A stretch of DNA of 64,000 nt from DASVTU01 sp036387415 (GTDB taxonomy: Bacteria > Acidobacteriota > Blastocatellia > Pyrinomonadales > Pyrinomonadaceae). This document shows positions 1 through 7,924 of the stretch, in pieces. Made by a program: the position numbers and the translations under genes. The notes beneath the pieces are model-generated. The model was not told where the DNA came from, made no database searches, and saw only the letters and a list, made by a program, of their open reading frames with translations. The stretch lies in the NCBI GenBank assembly GCA_036387415.1, contig DASVTU010000033.1, positions 310,001 to 374,000 of the forward strand, given 5' to 3'. The number at the start of each line of letters is the position of its first letter. Positions within the stretch are counted from its first letter, which is position 1.

Positions 1-1258
1 TGTCGGCGGTGGTTGATTTGCCCGCGCCGCTCAAGCCCGTGAACCAGAGACAAAATCCTTGCTGATGTCGCGGCGGGTGCGCCTGCGCCAGAATCGTCGC
101 CACTTCGGGTCGCGTAAACCATTGCGGCAGCGAACGACCGCGATGCAAGTAGTTTTCACGTACCTCGGTGCCGGAAATCGAAGCCGTCCGCTTGCCCGCA
201 GGGATGCGCGACGATTCTTCATAACGGTCTTCTTCCGGCAGATAAAGCAACTCCGAAAAAGGCATCGGTGTGACGCCCGTCTCCGGCGCGTGCGCGGCGA
301 CGAGTTCTTGCGCGTCGTAAGCGCCGTAGAAGGGACGGTCTTGTGAATCGCGTCCGGGGCTGGCGTGGTCGCGCCCGACGATGAGATGGTTCGCGCCGAA
401 GTTGCGACGAATAATCGCATGCCAGAGCGCCTCGCGCGGCCCCGCCATCCGCATCGCCAGAGGCAAGAGCGCGAGCATCATGCGCGAAGGGTCGTAGTAC
501 CGTTCAGCGAGGACGCGGTATGAACGCACGCGCGTGAAGTGGTCGATGTCGCCGGGTTTCGTCAGGCCGACGACGGGATGGAGCAGCAATGTGCCGTCAA
601 TCTGTTTGGCGGCACGCGCGGTCAACTCTTCGTGCGCGCGGTGCAGAGGGTTGCGCGTCTGGAAGGCGACGACGTTGCGCTGGCCGAGCGACTCTAACTT
701 GTGACGCACCTCGCGCGGCGCGAGACGAAGCGCGCGAAAATCATGGTGTCGCGGCAGAGCGACGACGCGCAGCGCGCCCGCGATATTGAGTTCGCCCCAC
801 GAATGCATTTCGGCGACGAGCGGGTGTCGTAAATCAGTCGTGCCGTAAGCGCGTCGCGCTTCCGTGTCTCTGTCCCATTCGTAAATCTCCTCGACGCGCA
901 TGACCGCGAGCAGGTTGTTGTAGGAATCGGCGAGCGCAATCTCGCCGTCGAGTTTGATGCCCGCATCGCGCCTGACCGCCAACGTCACGGGCAGAGGAAA
1001 GAGCATGCCGTTTGCGAGTCGCATCTCTTCGAGCACGCGTAGGTAATCTTGCTGTCCGAGAAAGCTGCGGAGCGGCGAGAAGCCGCCGTTGGCGAGCAGT
1101 TCGAGGTCGCAGATATTTCTAGCCGAGAGTTGGAGGCGCGGCAGCGCGGCGGCGCGCGTCTTCAACTCCTCCAGTTCTTCCGTATCGACCAGCAGATTGA
1201 CCAACTCGCCGCCGTACGGCGCAATCAAATTCTCGTCTTGTTCGTTCTGACGCACCAT
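1..1258 (-). CDS. sat/cysC: Bifunctional sulfate adenylyltransferase / APS kinase (partial at 3' end)
   Basis: Makes the sulfate donor PAPS in the cytoplasm: the ATP sulfurylase half adenylates sulfate and the APS kinase half then phosphorylates APS. The 419 visible residues contain the whole sulfurylase half, with QTRNPLHRAHE at 200-210 and GRDHASPGRD at 295-304. The beginning of the kinase follows, with P-loop GLSGAGKST at 408-416. The frame runs off the left edge, so most of the kinase is outside the window. The ATG at 1258 is chosen because sulfurylase homology begins soon after it and GAAGGGA lies just upstream. It is the last visible gene of a leftward run that includes two PAPS-dependent sulfotransferases, so supplying them with PAPS is the likely job. 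The fusion is a known arrangement; the pathway link is inferred from context. Confidence 0.93.
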   Translation of the reverse strand, partial: MVRQNEQDENLIAPYGGELVNLLVDTEELEELKTRAAALPRLQLSARNICDLELLANGGFSPLRSFLGQQDYLRVLEEMRLANGMLFPLPVTLAVRRDAGIKLDGEIALADSYNNLLAVMRVEEIYEWDRDTEARRAYGTTDLRHPLVAEMHSWGELNIAGALRVVALPRHHDFRALRLAPREVRHKLESLGQRNVVAFQTRNPLHRAHEELTARAAKQIDGTLLLHPVVGLTKPGDIDHFTRVRSYRVLAERYYDPSRMMLALLPLAMRMAGPREALWHAIIRRNFGANHLIVGRDHASPGRDSQDRPFYGAYDAQELVAAHAPETGVTPMPFSELLYLPEEDRYEESSRIPAGKRTASISGTEVRENYLHRGRSLPQWFTRPEVATILAQAHPPRHQQGFCLWFTGLSGAGKSTTAD

Positions 1259-1271
1259 CAATTCCCTTCAC

Positions 1272-1296
1272 CTTTCCTCTGCGTCTCTGTGGCTAA
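1272..1296. repeat. Single arm of the CACAGAGAC-type intergenic repeat
   Basis: The stretch reads CCTCTGCGTCTCTGTGGC and matches the right arms of the inverted pairs at 7095-7204 and 13179-13315. Only one arm is seen here, immediately upstream of the sat/cysC start. Confidence 0.55.
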
Positions 1297-1320
1297 ATGA
1301 ATCGTTTGCCGTGCGAAAGT

Positions 1321-2238
1321 TTAACGCCGCAGGTCGAAGACAATCATGCGCTCCGTATCCAACGTGCAACGAAAATTCGCGCGCAGGTGGAGGTGCAGTT
1401 GTTTGTAGTAATCGAGCCACCAGAACGACGGCCAGCCGAAGGCGATGAAGTTTGCGCCCCGCTCGCGTCGCATGCGTTCGAGTTCACGGATGGCGGTTTC
1501 ATCATCGGGCGGCGCGCCCCAGTATTGCCCTTCGCGTTCGAGAAACGGCAGACGCAGACGCCCTCCGCCAAACTCATTTCCAAACCCTTGCTCATCAACG
1601 AGGATGAAAGTTTCGCCGCCGGGTATCACTTCGCAAATCTCCTCTGACGCCTGCATCAACCGATGCATCCATTCGTTCGCGTGCGGAAACGGCGCGTTCG
1701 GCACAGCCACGCCGAGAAACGCGCAGAGCTTTTCCCATCCGTCGCCGCCGCAGATGTCCATCAACAGCAAATCGCCGCGACGCTCTTTGAAATACTCGCG
1801 GACGTTTCGCACGTGCGTATCGTAGACAAACGAGAAGCGTTCACGATTAAAGCCGTGCGTGCCGTAGACGCACGCGCTGATAAACTCATGAAACTTTTTG
1901 AACTGCGGAAAGTTGTGCCACCATTCCGACATCAAACGCCAGTGCATCTCGCACGAACGCAGCCACGCTTCCTTCTCCCGCAACGTCAGCACGAATTTGC
2001 TCTCAGGATATAGCGCGTCGAACTGCGCGTAGAACGGCGCGACGGGCATGTCCGTCACCGCCTGAAACTCTTTCAGCAACGACAGTCGATAGTTGCCGCC
2101 GCTCAGTTCCTCGTATGTCGCTTCGTCGTGCGGATAGTGAATCGCCTTCACGCCCAACAGATTCAACGCCTCCGTCAGACTCGACGTGCCCGTCTTGCTC
2201 AATCCCAACCCGAAAACTTTTTGGTGCGACGCAAGCAT
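1321..2238 (-). CDS. Sulfotransferase with an added C-terminal domain
   Basis: Predicted PAPS-dependent sulfotransferase of 305 residues. The 5'-phosphosulfate loop is GLSKTGTSSL at residues 12-21. The 3'-phosphate-binding stretch is LTLREKEAWLRSC at 84-96, with R87 and S95 as likely contacts. Residues 1-185 look like the sulfotransferase fold. Residues from about 200 to the end (GGETFILVDE, then FGWPSFWWLDYY at 268-279) resemble a small domain that I recall attached to glycosyltransferases and similar proteins, whose role I do not know. It lies next to the PAPS synthesis gene, which supports sulfation of a glycan. No clear Shine-Dalgarno precedes the ATG at 2238. The acceptor substrate is unknown. 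Confidence 0.82.
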   Translation of the reverse strand: MLASHQKVFGLGLSKTGTSSLTEALNLLGVKAIHYPHDEATYEELSGGNYRLSLLKEFQAVTDMPVAPFYAQFDALYPESKFVLTLREKEAWLRSCEMHWRLMSEWWHNFPQFKKFHEFISACVYGTHGFNRERFSFVYDTHVRNVREYFKERRGDLLLMDICGGDGWEKLCAFLGVAVPNAPFPHANEWMHRLMQASEEICEVIPGGETFILVDEQGFGNEFGGGRLRLPFLEREGQYWGAPPDDETAIRELERMRRERGANFIAFGWPSFWWLDYYKQLHLHLRANFRCTLDTERMIVFDLRR

Positions 2239-2249
2239 AAACTAACCGG

Positions 2250-2412
2250 AATTGTGGAATGCGGATTGCGGAATGGAAAACAGTAGTCAATAGAGATACA
2301 CGGTTGCGCGGATGTGCTTCGCAATCTTTGTTCTTAACTGCCTCCGGTTTTCATTCCGGCTTCTGACTCCTGAATTCTTCTTCCACCAATCCGCATTCCG
2401 CAATCCGCAATC
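2250..2412. repeat. Inverted pair of GCGGATTGCGGAAT-type repeats
   Basis: The left arm (about 2251-2276) contains GGAATGCGGATTGCGGAAT. The right arm (2388-2412) contains its inverse, ATTCCGCAATCCGCAAT. The right arm plus the preceding TTCTGACTCCTGAATTCT (2361-2378) is nearly the same as 51466-51518, showing that this is a dispersed element. A fragment of the CAGTAGTCA family sits at 2281-2293. Confidence 0.75.
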
Positions 2413-2569
2413 AGAAGATTGTGTAGATGAACGGAGCGAGCGCGGAGGTTTGCGCGAAGACGAGCAGCACGCCCATCAACAGAAGCACGATGATAATCGG
2501 CAGCAGCCACAGTTTCTTGTTTTGTCTGAGAAAAAGCCAGACTTCGCTGGCGAGTCCCAATCTGCTCAT
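2411..2569 (-). CDS. DUF5989 family small membrane protein
   Basis: A 52-residue protein with a charged N-terminus, one membrane segment (about residues 21-38, rich in L, I and V) and the ending SALAPFIYTIF. This matches the DUF5989 family, whose members are found beside SxtJ and NodU-type carbamoyltransferases, exactly the order seen here. The ATG at 2569 is preceded by GAAGGAG about ten bases upstream. The stop lies inside the right arm of the neighbouring intergenic repeat. Function is not known; association with the carbamoyltransferase at the membrane is inferred from gene order. Confidence 0.85.
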   Translation of the reverse strand: MSRLGLASEVWLFLRQNKKLWLLPIIIVLLLMGVLLVFAQTSALAPFIYTIF

Positions 2570-2661
2570 AAAGCTTATGCTCCTTCAAATCCTGTCTGTT
2601 ATTCGTTTCTTTAACCCGTCAAGTGTTTCTTAAAATCGTCGTGCGATTCATTGTTCGTCTC

Positions 2662-3087
2662 TTAAAACAGACGCTCAAACTGTTCTTTGGTCTGCCGCGT
2701 GGTTTTGCGTGCAACCCAGTATGTGTCTCGATTTGTGCGGCGGCGGTTGAGCGGGTCGCGTCCAAAGAGGCGCGACACGACGCCATAGGGCATAAACACG
2801 CCATAGTACATGATGGTGAGCAGGATGCGACTGTTGACGTAACCGAGCAGGGCGGCCAACTGCATCCAACGCGTGTGAAACGCTCTCGCCAACACGGGCA
2901 CGAACAGCCCCACCAGGAGCAGCAACGCACCGATGCCGCCGAGCACGGCGACCGCCGTCATGCGACCGCGATAAAAATTCCACGCCGCGATGGCGACCAG
3001 CACACCGCCCACGATGAGTGCGCTCTTGCGTGCCTGCGCGTCTGTGACCGCAACTGCGTCGCTGTCGCTGTGCGTGGGTCTAGTCAA
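2662..3087 (-). CDS. SxtJ-like membrane protein
   Basis: A 141-residue protein with two hydrophobic segments (about residues 22-36 and 44-70), then RWMQLAALLGYVNSRILL and FGRDPLNRRR, typical of the SxtJ family that accompanies carbamoyltransferases. The biochemical role of SxtJ is not settled. The start is a TTG at 3087: it overlaps the end of the upstream carbamoyltransferase by eight bases and has AGGAGG nine bases upstream, inside that gene, so translation is probably coupled. DUF5989 follows after 92 bases. Family assignment is firm; a role in anchoring or helping the carbamoyltransferase is inferred. Confidence 0.85.
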   Translation of the reverse strand: MTRPTHSDSDAVAVTDAQARKSALIVGGVLVAIAAWNFYRGRMTAVAVLGGIGALLLLVGLFVPVLARAFHTRWMQLAALLGYVNSRILLTIMYYGVFMPYGVVSRLFGRDPLNRRRTNRDTYWVARKTTRQTKEQFERLF

Positions 3088-4915
3088 GTTGAAATTCCTC
3101 CTGCCACTGCGTGTCTTCGACGAACGCCGACGCGCCCTGCTCGCTCTTTTCCAACACGTAATCGCCGATAACGAGACTGTCCATCTCCGTCCGCATGAAA
3201 CAGGTGAAAGCCTGTTCGGGTGTGCAGACGATGGGTTCGCCGCGCACGTTGAAAGAGGTATTGACGACGACGGCGCAACCCGTCAGGCGTTCAAAGGCCG
3301 CGAGCAAATCGTAGTAGAGCGGGTTATCCTCGCGCCTCACGGTCTGCACGCGCGCCGAATAATCGACGTGTGTGACCGCCGGAATCGTCGAGCGCGGGAC
3401 GTTGAGTTTGTCGATGCCGAATAGCTCGTTTTCCGTCTCGTCGGCGGCGACGCGCAAACCTTTTCGCACGGGCGCGACGAGAAGCATGTAGGGCGAATCC
3501 GCGTCCAACTCAAAATAGTCCGCGACGCGTTCGCGCAAGACAGACGGCGCGAACGGTCGGAAGGATTCGCGGAATTTGATTTTGAGATTCATCTGCGACT
3601 GCATGCGCGGCGAGCGCGGGTCGCCGAGAATGCTTCGTGCGCCGAGCGCACGCGGCCCGAACTCCATGCGTCCCTCAAACCAGCCGACGACCTTTCCTTC
3701 AGCCAATAATTGCGCCACGGTCGCGGCCAGTTCGTCGTGTTCGATGCGACGAAAGCGTGCGCCCGTCGTCTCAAGAAACGCTTGTATTTCGTCGTTCGTG
3801 TAGGCGGGGCCGAGATACGCGCCGCGCATGCCGTCGGCGTGTCCACGGCAGACGCGCTTCACGTCGCGCTCGTTGCCGAGATATTGATACCAGACGGAGA
3901 GCGCCGCGCCGACGCTTCCGCCCGCGTCGCCCGCCGCGGGTTGAATCCAGACGTTTTCAAACGGCGACTCACGAAGAATCCGTCCATTGCCGACGCAGTT
4001 CAAAGCGACGCCGCCCGCGAGACAGAGATTGCGTTCGCCCGTCTCTTGATGAGCGTGTCGCGCCATCCTCAGCATCGCTTCTTCCGTCACCTCCTGCACC
4101 GAGCGCGCTAAATCCATCTCGCGTTGTGTGAGTTCGCTTTCGGGCGTACGCGGCGGTGCGCCGAAGAGTCGGTCGAAGGCATCGTTGGTCATGGTCAGCC
4201 CGTGCGCGAAGTTGAAATATTTCATATTGAGACGGAGCGAGCCGTCGTCGCGCAGGTCAACAAGCTCGTCGAGAATCGTCTGGACGAAACGCGGCTCGCC
4301 GTAGGGCGCGAGTCCCATCACCTTGTACTCGCCGGAGTTGACCTTAAAGCCCGTGTAGTAAGTAAAAGCCGAATAGAGCAGTCCGAGCGAGTGTGGGAAG
4401 TGCAACTCTTTAAGCAAGTGCAACTCGTTGCCGCGGCCGTGGCCGTAGGATGATGTCGCCCATTCGCCGACGCCATCCATCGTCAAGACCGCCGCGCTCT
4501 CGAACGGCGACGGAAAGAAAGCCGATGCCGCATGCGATTCGTGGTGTTCGGTGAAAAGAACCTTGCCACGGTAGTCGGCCTGCGCGGCCACCTGTTCGCG
4601 TATCCAGATTTTCTCGCGCAACCAGAGAGGCATCGCCAGGAGGAAAGAGCGAAGCCCGCGCGGCGCATAGTCGATGTAGGTTTCCAGCAGCCGCTCGAAT
4701 TTCAAAAGCGGCTTATCGTAGAAAGCGACGTAATCAACTTCGGCGGGCGTCACGCCTGCGTGTCGCAGACAGAACTCGACCGCCGCCGACGGAAAACGTT
4801 GGTCGTGCTTCTTCCTTGTAAAACGTTCTTCCTGCGCGGCTGCCACGACTTCGCCGTCGCGCACAAGACACGCCGCCGAATCGTGGTAGTAAGCCGAAAT
4901 ACCGAGAATGTACAT
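3080..4915 (-). CDS. Carbamoyltransferase, NodU/CmcH family
   Basis: Transfers a carbamoyl group from carbamoyl phosphate, through carbamoyl-adenylate, to a hydroxyl, usually on a sugar. The 611-residue length is normal for the family. The N-terminal half has the Kae1-like fold motifs GISAYYHDSAACLV near the start and FTEHHESHAASAFFPSPF, whose histidines bind metal. The C-terminal half holds the YrdC-like part with GWFEGRMEFGPRALGARS and VVNTSFNVRGEPIV. The ATG at 4915 fits the family start better than a TTG three codons earlier; no good Shine-Dalgarno is seen. It is followed by sxtJ and DUF5989, the usual partners. The acceptor is probably the glycan built by the neighbouring glycosyltransferases, by inference. 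Confidence 0.93.
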   Translation of the reverse strand: MYILGISAYYHDSAACLVRDGEVVAAAQEERFTRKKHDQRFPSAAVEFCLRHAGVTPAEVDYVAFYDKPLLKFERLLETYIDYAPRGLRSFLLAMPLWLREKIWIREQVAAQADYRGKVLFTEHHESHAASAFFPSPFESAAVLTMDGVGEWATSSYGHGRGNELHLLKELHFPHSLGLLYSAFTYYTGFKVNSGEYKVMGLAPYGEPRFVQTILDELVDLRDDGSLRLNMKYFNFAHGLTMTNDAFDRLFGAPPRTPESELTQREMDLARSVQEVTEEAMLRMARHAHQETGERNLCLAGGVALNCVGNGRILRESPFENVWIQPAAGDAGGSVGAALSVWYQYLGNERDVKRVCRGHADGMRGAYLGPAYTNDEIQAFLETTGARFRRIEHDELAATVAQLLAEGKVVGWFEGRMEFGPRALGARSILGDPRSPRMQSQMNLKIKFRESFRPFAPSVLRERVADYFELDADSPYMLLVAPVRKGLRVAADETENELFGIDKLNVPRSTIPAVTHVDYSARVQTVRREDNPLYYDLLAAFERLTGCAVVVNTSFNVRGEPIVCTPEQAFTCFMRTEMDSLVIGDYVLEKSEQGASAFVEDTQWQEEFQLD

Positions 4916-4924
4916 CGTCGTCAA

Positions 4925-4980
4925 ACAGTAACCAGTAGTCAGTAGTCAGTAGAAAAACATGCGCGGTTTGATTGTTACGG
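4925..4980. repeat. CAGTAGTCAGTAG-type repeat element
   Basis: Tandem CAGTA units at 4926-4952 are followed by AGAAAAACATGCGCGG and GATTGTTA. The same order (CAGTA units, A-run, CAT.CG, GATTGTT) recurs at 7826-7924 and 44646-44760, and more loosely at 57059-57210. It fills the gap between the carbamoyltransferase and the glycosyltransferase gene. Confidence 0.7.
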
Positions 4981-4995
4981 GCTGACGGTTGAGAG

Positions 4996-6390
4996 TCAAT
5001 CAACGAAAGCACACTTTATATTCACGCCGCGCGTCTGCCGATGCTCCTCCGACAAAAACGCGCGCAGTTGTGCGCCGACGGCTTCGAGTGAAAATTTCTC
5101 CTCGACGCGTCGGCGTGCGCGTGCGCCGAGCGTGCGGCTCAACGTTTCGTCGTCGAGCAGACGACCGAGCGCCGCGCCGAAGGCTTCCGCGTCGCCGCGC
5201 CTCACGACGACGCCGCCCGATGCCTCGCCGCCTTCAAGAATGTCGTCCACGCCCTCCGCATCCGCAGCTACGAGCGGCAGACCGCACGCCATTCCCTCTA
5301 CCGGAGCGACGGGAAAACCTTCGTGGCGCGACGGAAAGACGTAAACGTCCGCCGCTTGAAGATAGAGACGAAGTCGCGCGCGGTCGTTCACGTATTCGTC
5401 AACCCATGTCAATCCCTGCGGCTTCATCTCCGCTAACGCCGCGCGCAATTCGCGCGCATCGTTTCCCGTCCCGACGAGCAGCAGGCGCACGTCGCGCCCC
5501 GCACGTTCCACGCAGACCTTTTGCCAGGCATTGAGCAGAACGTCTAAACCCTTGCGCCGAAAATCGACGCGCCCGTGCCACACCGCGACACGCGCTCCCG
5601 ACGCAATCCCCAATTCCTGCCGCGCCGCCTCGCGTCCGGCGACAGGAGGCCACATCTTCAAATCAACCGGATTGAAAATTCGCGCCACCCTCTCGCGCGG
5701 CAAACCATAACGCGCACGCACGCGTCCGGCCTCGCCGCCCGACGCCACAATCAATCCCGCCGACGCGCCCACGCTTAGCCGCCGGATGAATCCTTCGAGA
5801 CGATTGCGTGAGGCGTCATCGCCGCTGCCGCCTTGAAAAGTGGCGAACACGCGCAGGCGCAAAACCTGACCGATGGCGACGCACACGTCGAAACGCCCGT
5901 GCTCATAATCCTGACATAAAACGGCATCGCAACGCTCGCGCCGGAGTTCGCGCGCGAAGTGCAGGAGCGGAGTCGAGAGATAAGGAGCAAGCTCTTTCGC
6001 CGCCGACCAGAAGATGCGGCGACCCGCTCCGCGCACGTCGCCCGCCGCCGCTTCCAACGTCGCCGCGTATGGATTCAAAATCCGTCGCCGGAGCGCGCGA
6101 TAAACTTTCGGTGCAGGCAAAACGCAGATGGTCGCTCCGGTTGCGCGATGTCGAAAACGCGACGGCTTTGCCACACGCGCCGAGACACAAAAGAGGACGC
6201 ATCTCACGCCTGCGAGCCGCAACGCGTCGATGTAGCCGAACATCCAACCGCCCGACATCTCCCTGCAAAAAGCCTCGAACGAAACTCCGATGTTATCCAA
6301 AAAATCCTCGACGAGTTGGCTCCAATCAAACAGCGCGACGGTCGGACGCCAACCACGACGACTCTCAAACTCCTGAAGCGCATCGCGCAT
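4996..6390 (-). CDS. Glycosyltransferase family 4 (GT-B fold)
   Basis: A 464-residue retaining glycosyltransferase. The C-terminal domain carries AVWHGRVDFRRKGLDVLL and the nucleotide-sugar motif SRHEGFPVAPVEGMACGLP, with the E-x7-E pair typical of GT4. The N-terminal acceptor domain is divergent. The frame is open far upstream, but the ATG at 6390 is chosen because the earlier residues are arginine-rich shadow sequence and the start shares its A with the TGA of the upstream acyltransferase (TGATG), which suggests translational coupling. The sugar donor and acceptor cannot be read from sequence. It probably adds a sugar to the surface glycan of this cluster. Confidence 0.88.
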   Translation of the reverse strand: MRDALQEFESRRGWRPTVALFDWSQLVEDFLDNIGVSFEAFCREMSGGWMFGYIDALRLAGVRCVLFCVSARVAKPSRFRHRATGATICVLPAPKVYRALRRRILNPYAATLEAAAGDVRGAGRRIFWSAAKELAPYLSTPLLHFARELRRERCDAVLCQDYEHGRFDVCVAIGQVLRLRVFATFQGGSGDDASRNRLEGFIRRLSVGASAGLIVASGGEAGRVRARYGLPRERVARIFNPVDLKMWPPVAGREAARQELGIASGARVAVWHGRVDFRRKGLDVLLNAWQKVCVERAGRDVRLLLVGTGNDARELRAALAEMKPQGLTWVDEYVNDRARLRLYLQAADVYVFPSRHEGFPVAPVEGMACGLPLVAADAEGVDDILEGGEASGGVVVRRGDAEAFGAALGRLLDDETLSRTLGARARRRVEEKFSLEAVGAQLRAFLSEEHRQTRGVNIKCAFVD

Positions 6391-7058
6391 CAACGTGCGT
6401 GCTCCCTGAGCGCCCTTTGGCGTACTTCGTCCGTGTCGTCGGGTTTGAGACGACGGACGCAACGCGGCGGAGCGCCGACGACCACGGCGTAAGGCGGCAC
6501 GTCCTTCGAGACGACGGTCTTGCAACCGATGATTGCGCCGCGCCCCAGACGCACGCCCGGCAGGATAACCGAATCGAATCCCACCCACACGTTGTCTTCC
6601 AACACGACCGGCCGCGCGACGCCCACGGGCGGCAGAATGCGCGCGGGGTCTGCGGCGGCGGCGGCGAGCGCGTGGCGTCGCGCCTCCAACGGCGCATCCT
6701 GCAAACCCGCCCACGTGTCCGTGATGACCGAACCCCAAGCGATGAGACAGTGGTCACCTATCTCGATGCGTTCGTGGCAGATGAGATAGGTTCCGTTCAA
6801 GACCGTGTACGAGCCGACGCGGACGAGACCGCCCCGCCCGACGACGAAACTCGTACGGTCGTATGCGCCTGTCGCATCGCCGAGCCGCAAGCCTCCTTCG
6901 TGTTCGGAGAAGTAGGACGCGAAGCCGTAGGCCGTGTCGATGTAGACATCCGCGCCAAACGAGACGTTCGACGGAATCCCGCCGCCGTACCAGTCGTATT
7001 CGAGATAGATACGCCCGTCCGTCGAACGCGTGCCCGTCGTCGGGATATTCTCTTTCAT
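6390..7058 (-). CDS. Hexapeptide-repeat (left-handed beta-helix) acyltransferase
   Basis: A 222-residue protein with two blocks of hexapeptide repeats: IEIGDHCLIAWGSVITD and, after a loop, VVLEDNVWVGFDSVILPG running into VRLGRGAIIGCKTVVSK. This is the trimeric beta-helix acetyltransferase fold that uses acetyl-CoA on sugars or amino sugars. The ending DVPPYAVVVGAPPRCVRR is typical of CatB/NodL-like members. The ATG at 7058 has GGGAG eight bases upstream; a longer open frame to 7136 has no support and enters an intergenic repeat. It overlaps the GT4 start. Probable O- or N-acetylation of the glycan. Confidence 0.85.
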   Translation of the reverse strand: MKENIPTTGTRSTDGRIYLEYDWYGGGIPSNVSFGADVYIDTAYGFASYFSEHEGGLRLGDATGAYDRTSFVVGRGGLVRVGSYTVLNGTYLICHERIEIGDHCLIAWGSVITDTWAGLQDAPLEARRHALAAAAADPARILPPVGVARPVVLEDNVWVGFDSVILPGVRLGRGAIIGCKTVVSKDVPPYAVVVGAPPRCVRRLKPDDTDEVRQRALREHAR

Positions 7059-7094
7059 CGCTCGTCTCCCAAAACTCTCATCACTAACAAAAAC

Positions 7095-7204
7095 AAGGAT
7101 TAGCCACAGAGGTACGGAAACATGGAGATAAACCATAAGTGGGAATAAGAATTAACATTGCACATTTGCTTCCTCTGTGTCTCTGTATCTCTGTGACTAA
7201 TCCT
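7095..7204. repeat. Inverted pair of CACAGAGAC-type repeats
   Basis: The left arm starts GGATTAGCCACAGAGGTAC at 7096. The right arm at 7171-7204 reads CTCTGTATCTCTGTGACT then AATCC, the inverse with a few changes. Arms are separated by about 40 bases, enough to form a long imperfect hairpin between two acetyltransferase genes. The same family flanks 13179-13315. Confidence 0.78.
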
Positions 7205-7802
7205 TTCTGACTATGACTGCGGGATTGCCAGCCACTTCGACGCCGGGCGGCACGTCCTTATGTACCATCGCGCCCGGCGCAACCACCGCGCCCGCGCCGA
7301 TGCGGACGCCCTTCAGTATGGTCGCGTTATAGCCAATCCACACGTCGTCTTCGATGATGACCGGACGCGCTTCGACGGCGGGGCGACGCTTTCTGTCGCC
7401 GACGGGCGAGAGCGCGATGGTGTCCGCGAGACGCGCGGCGGGCGTCATGGGATGAAAGTCTGAATCGGCAATCGTCACGCCGCCCGCGATGAGCACGCGC
7501 GAACCAATCTCGATGCGTTCAGAGCAGACGAGCGACGCATTGGCGAGATAACAGTAGTCGCCGATTTCAATCAACGCGTTCTCATCCGCCGCGAGACTCG
7601 CGCGCCAGATAGTGACGTTGTTGCCGACGCGCAAGCCAATCCGTCCGGTCGCATAGTAGTGCTTGAAGCAGAAAGACGAATCAATGACGGAGTTTTCACC
7701 CACCAGGATATTGTCAGGAATGCGCCCCGGAAACCAATCGCCCGGCAGCGTCGCGCCCGGCGTCAGCGGATGAAAAAGCAACGTGGGTACATTGGCCGAC
7801 AT
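7197..7802 (-). CDS. Hexapeptide-repeat (left-handed beta-helix) acetyltransferase
   Basis: A 201-residue paralogue of the preceding acyltransferase in family terms. It has hexapeptide repeats IEIGDYCYLANASLV and IEIGSRVLIAGGVTIADSD, and a C-terminal block DDVWIGYNATILKGVRIG then AGAVVAPGAMVHKDVPPG. The DSDFHP stretch between them is in the position of the catalytic-histidine loop in NodL/LacA/Maa-type enzymes. GAGAGG lies about eleven bases before the ATG at 7802. It likely acetylates a sugar hydroxyl with acetyl-CoA in the cytoplasm. Two beta-helix enzymes in one cluster suggest two modification sites, which is inference. The last codons run into the right arm of the intergenic repeat. Confidence 0.85.
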   Translation of the reverse strand: MSANVPTLLFHPLTPGATLPGDWFPGRIPDNILVGENSVIDSSFCFKHYYATGRIGLRVGNNVTIWRASLAADENALIEIGDYCYLANASLVCSERIEIGSRVLIAGGVTIADSDFHPMTPAARLADTIALSPVGDRKRRPAVEARPVIIEDDVWIGYNATILKGVRIGAGAVVAPGAMVHKDVPPGVEVAGNPAVIVRKD

Positions 7803-7825
7803 AGTTTTAGAAACCTCTCAAAAGC

Positions 7826-7924
7826 AGTAGTCAGTAGAAAAAAAACATTCGCTGTTCGATTGTTGAGAGAGATGCTGGTGAAGCGTCTAACCAATTTCTT
7901 CATGCTGACTACTGTCTACTGTTC
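7826..7924. repeat. Inverted pair of CAGTAGTCAGTAG-type repeats
   Basis: The left arm AGCAGTAGTCAGTAGAA (7826-7842) faces the right arm CTGACTACTGTCTACTG (7905-7921). The spacer contains TTCGATTGTTGA, shared with the elements at 4925 and 44646. It occupies most of the gap between the acetyltransferase and the ketoacyl synthase. Confidence 0.75.

Noticed and set aside
4925..4952. Tandem CAGTA units as a CRISPR array
   Set aside because: The units are 5-9 bases with no unique spacers of regular length and no cas genes nearby.
4996..6738. N-terminal extension of the GT4 protein to 580 residues
   Set aside because: The first 116 residues are arginine/glycine-rich and antiparallel to nothing conserved; they overlap the coding region of the acyltransferase. 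The coupled ATG at 6390 is better.
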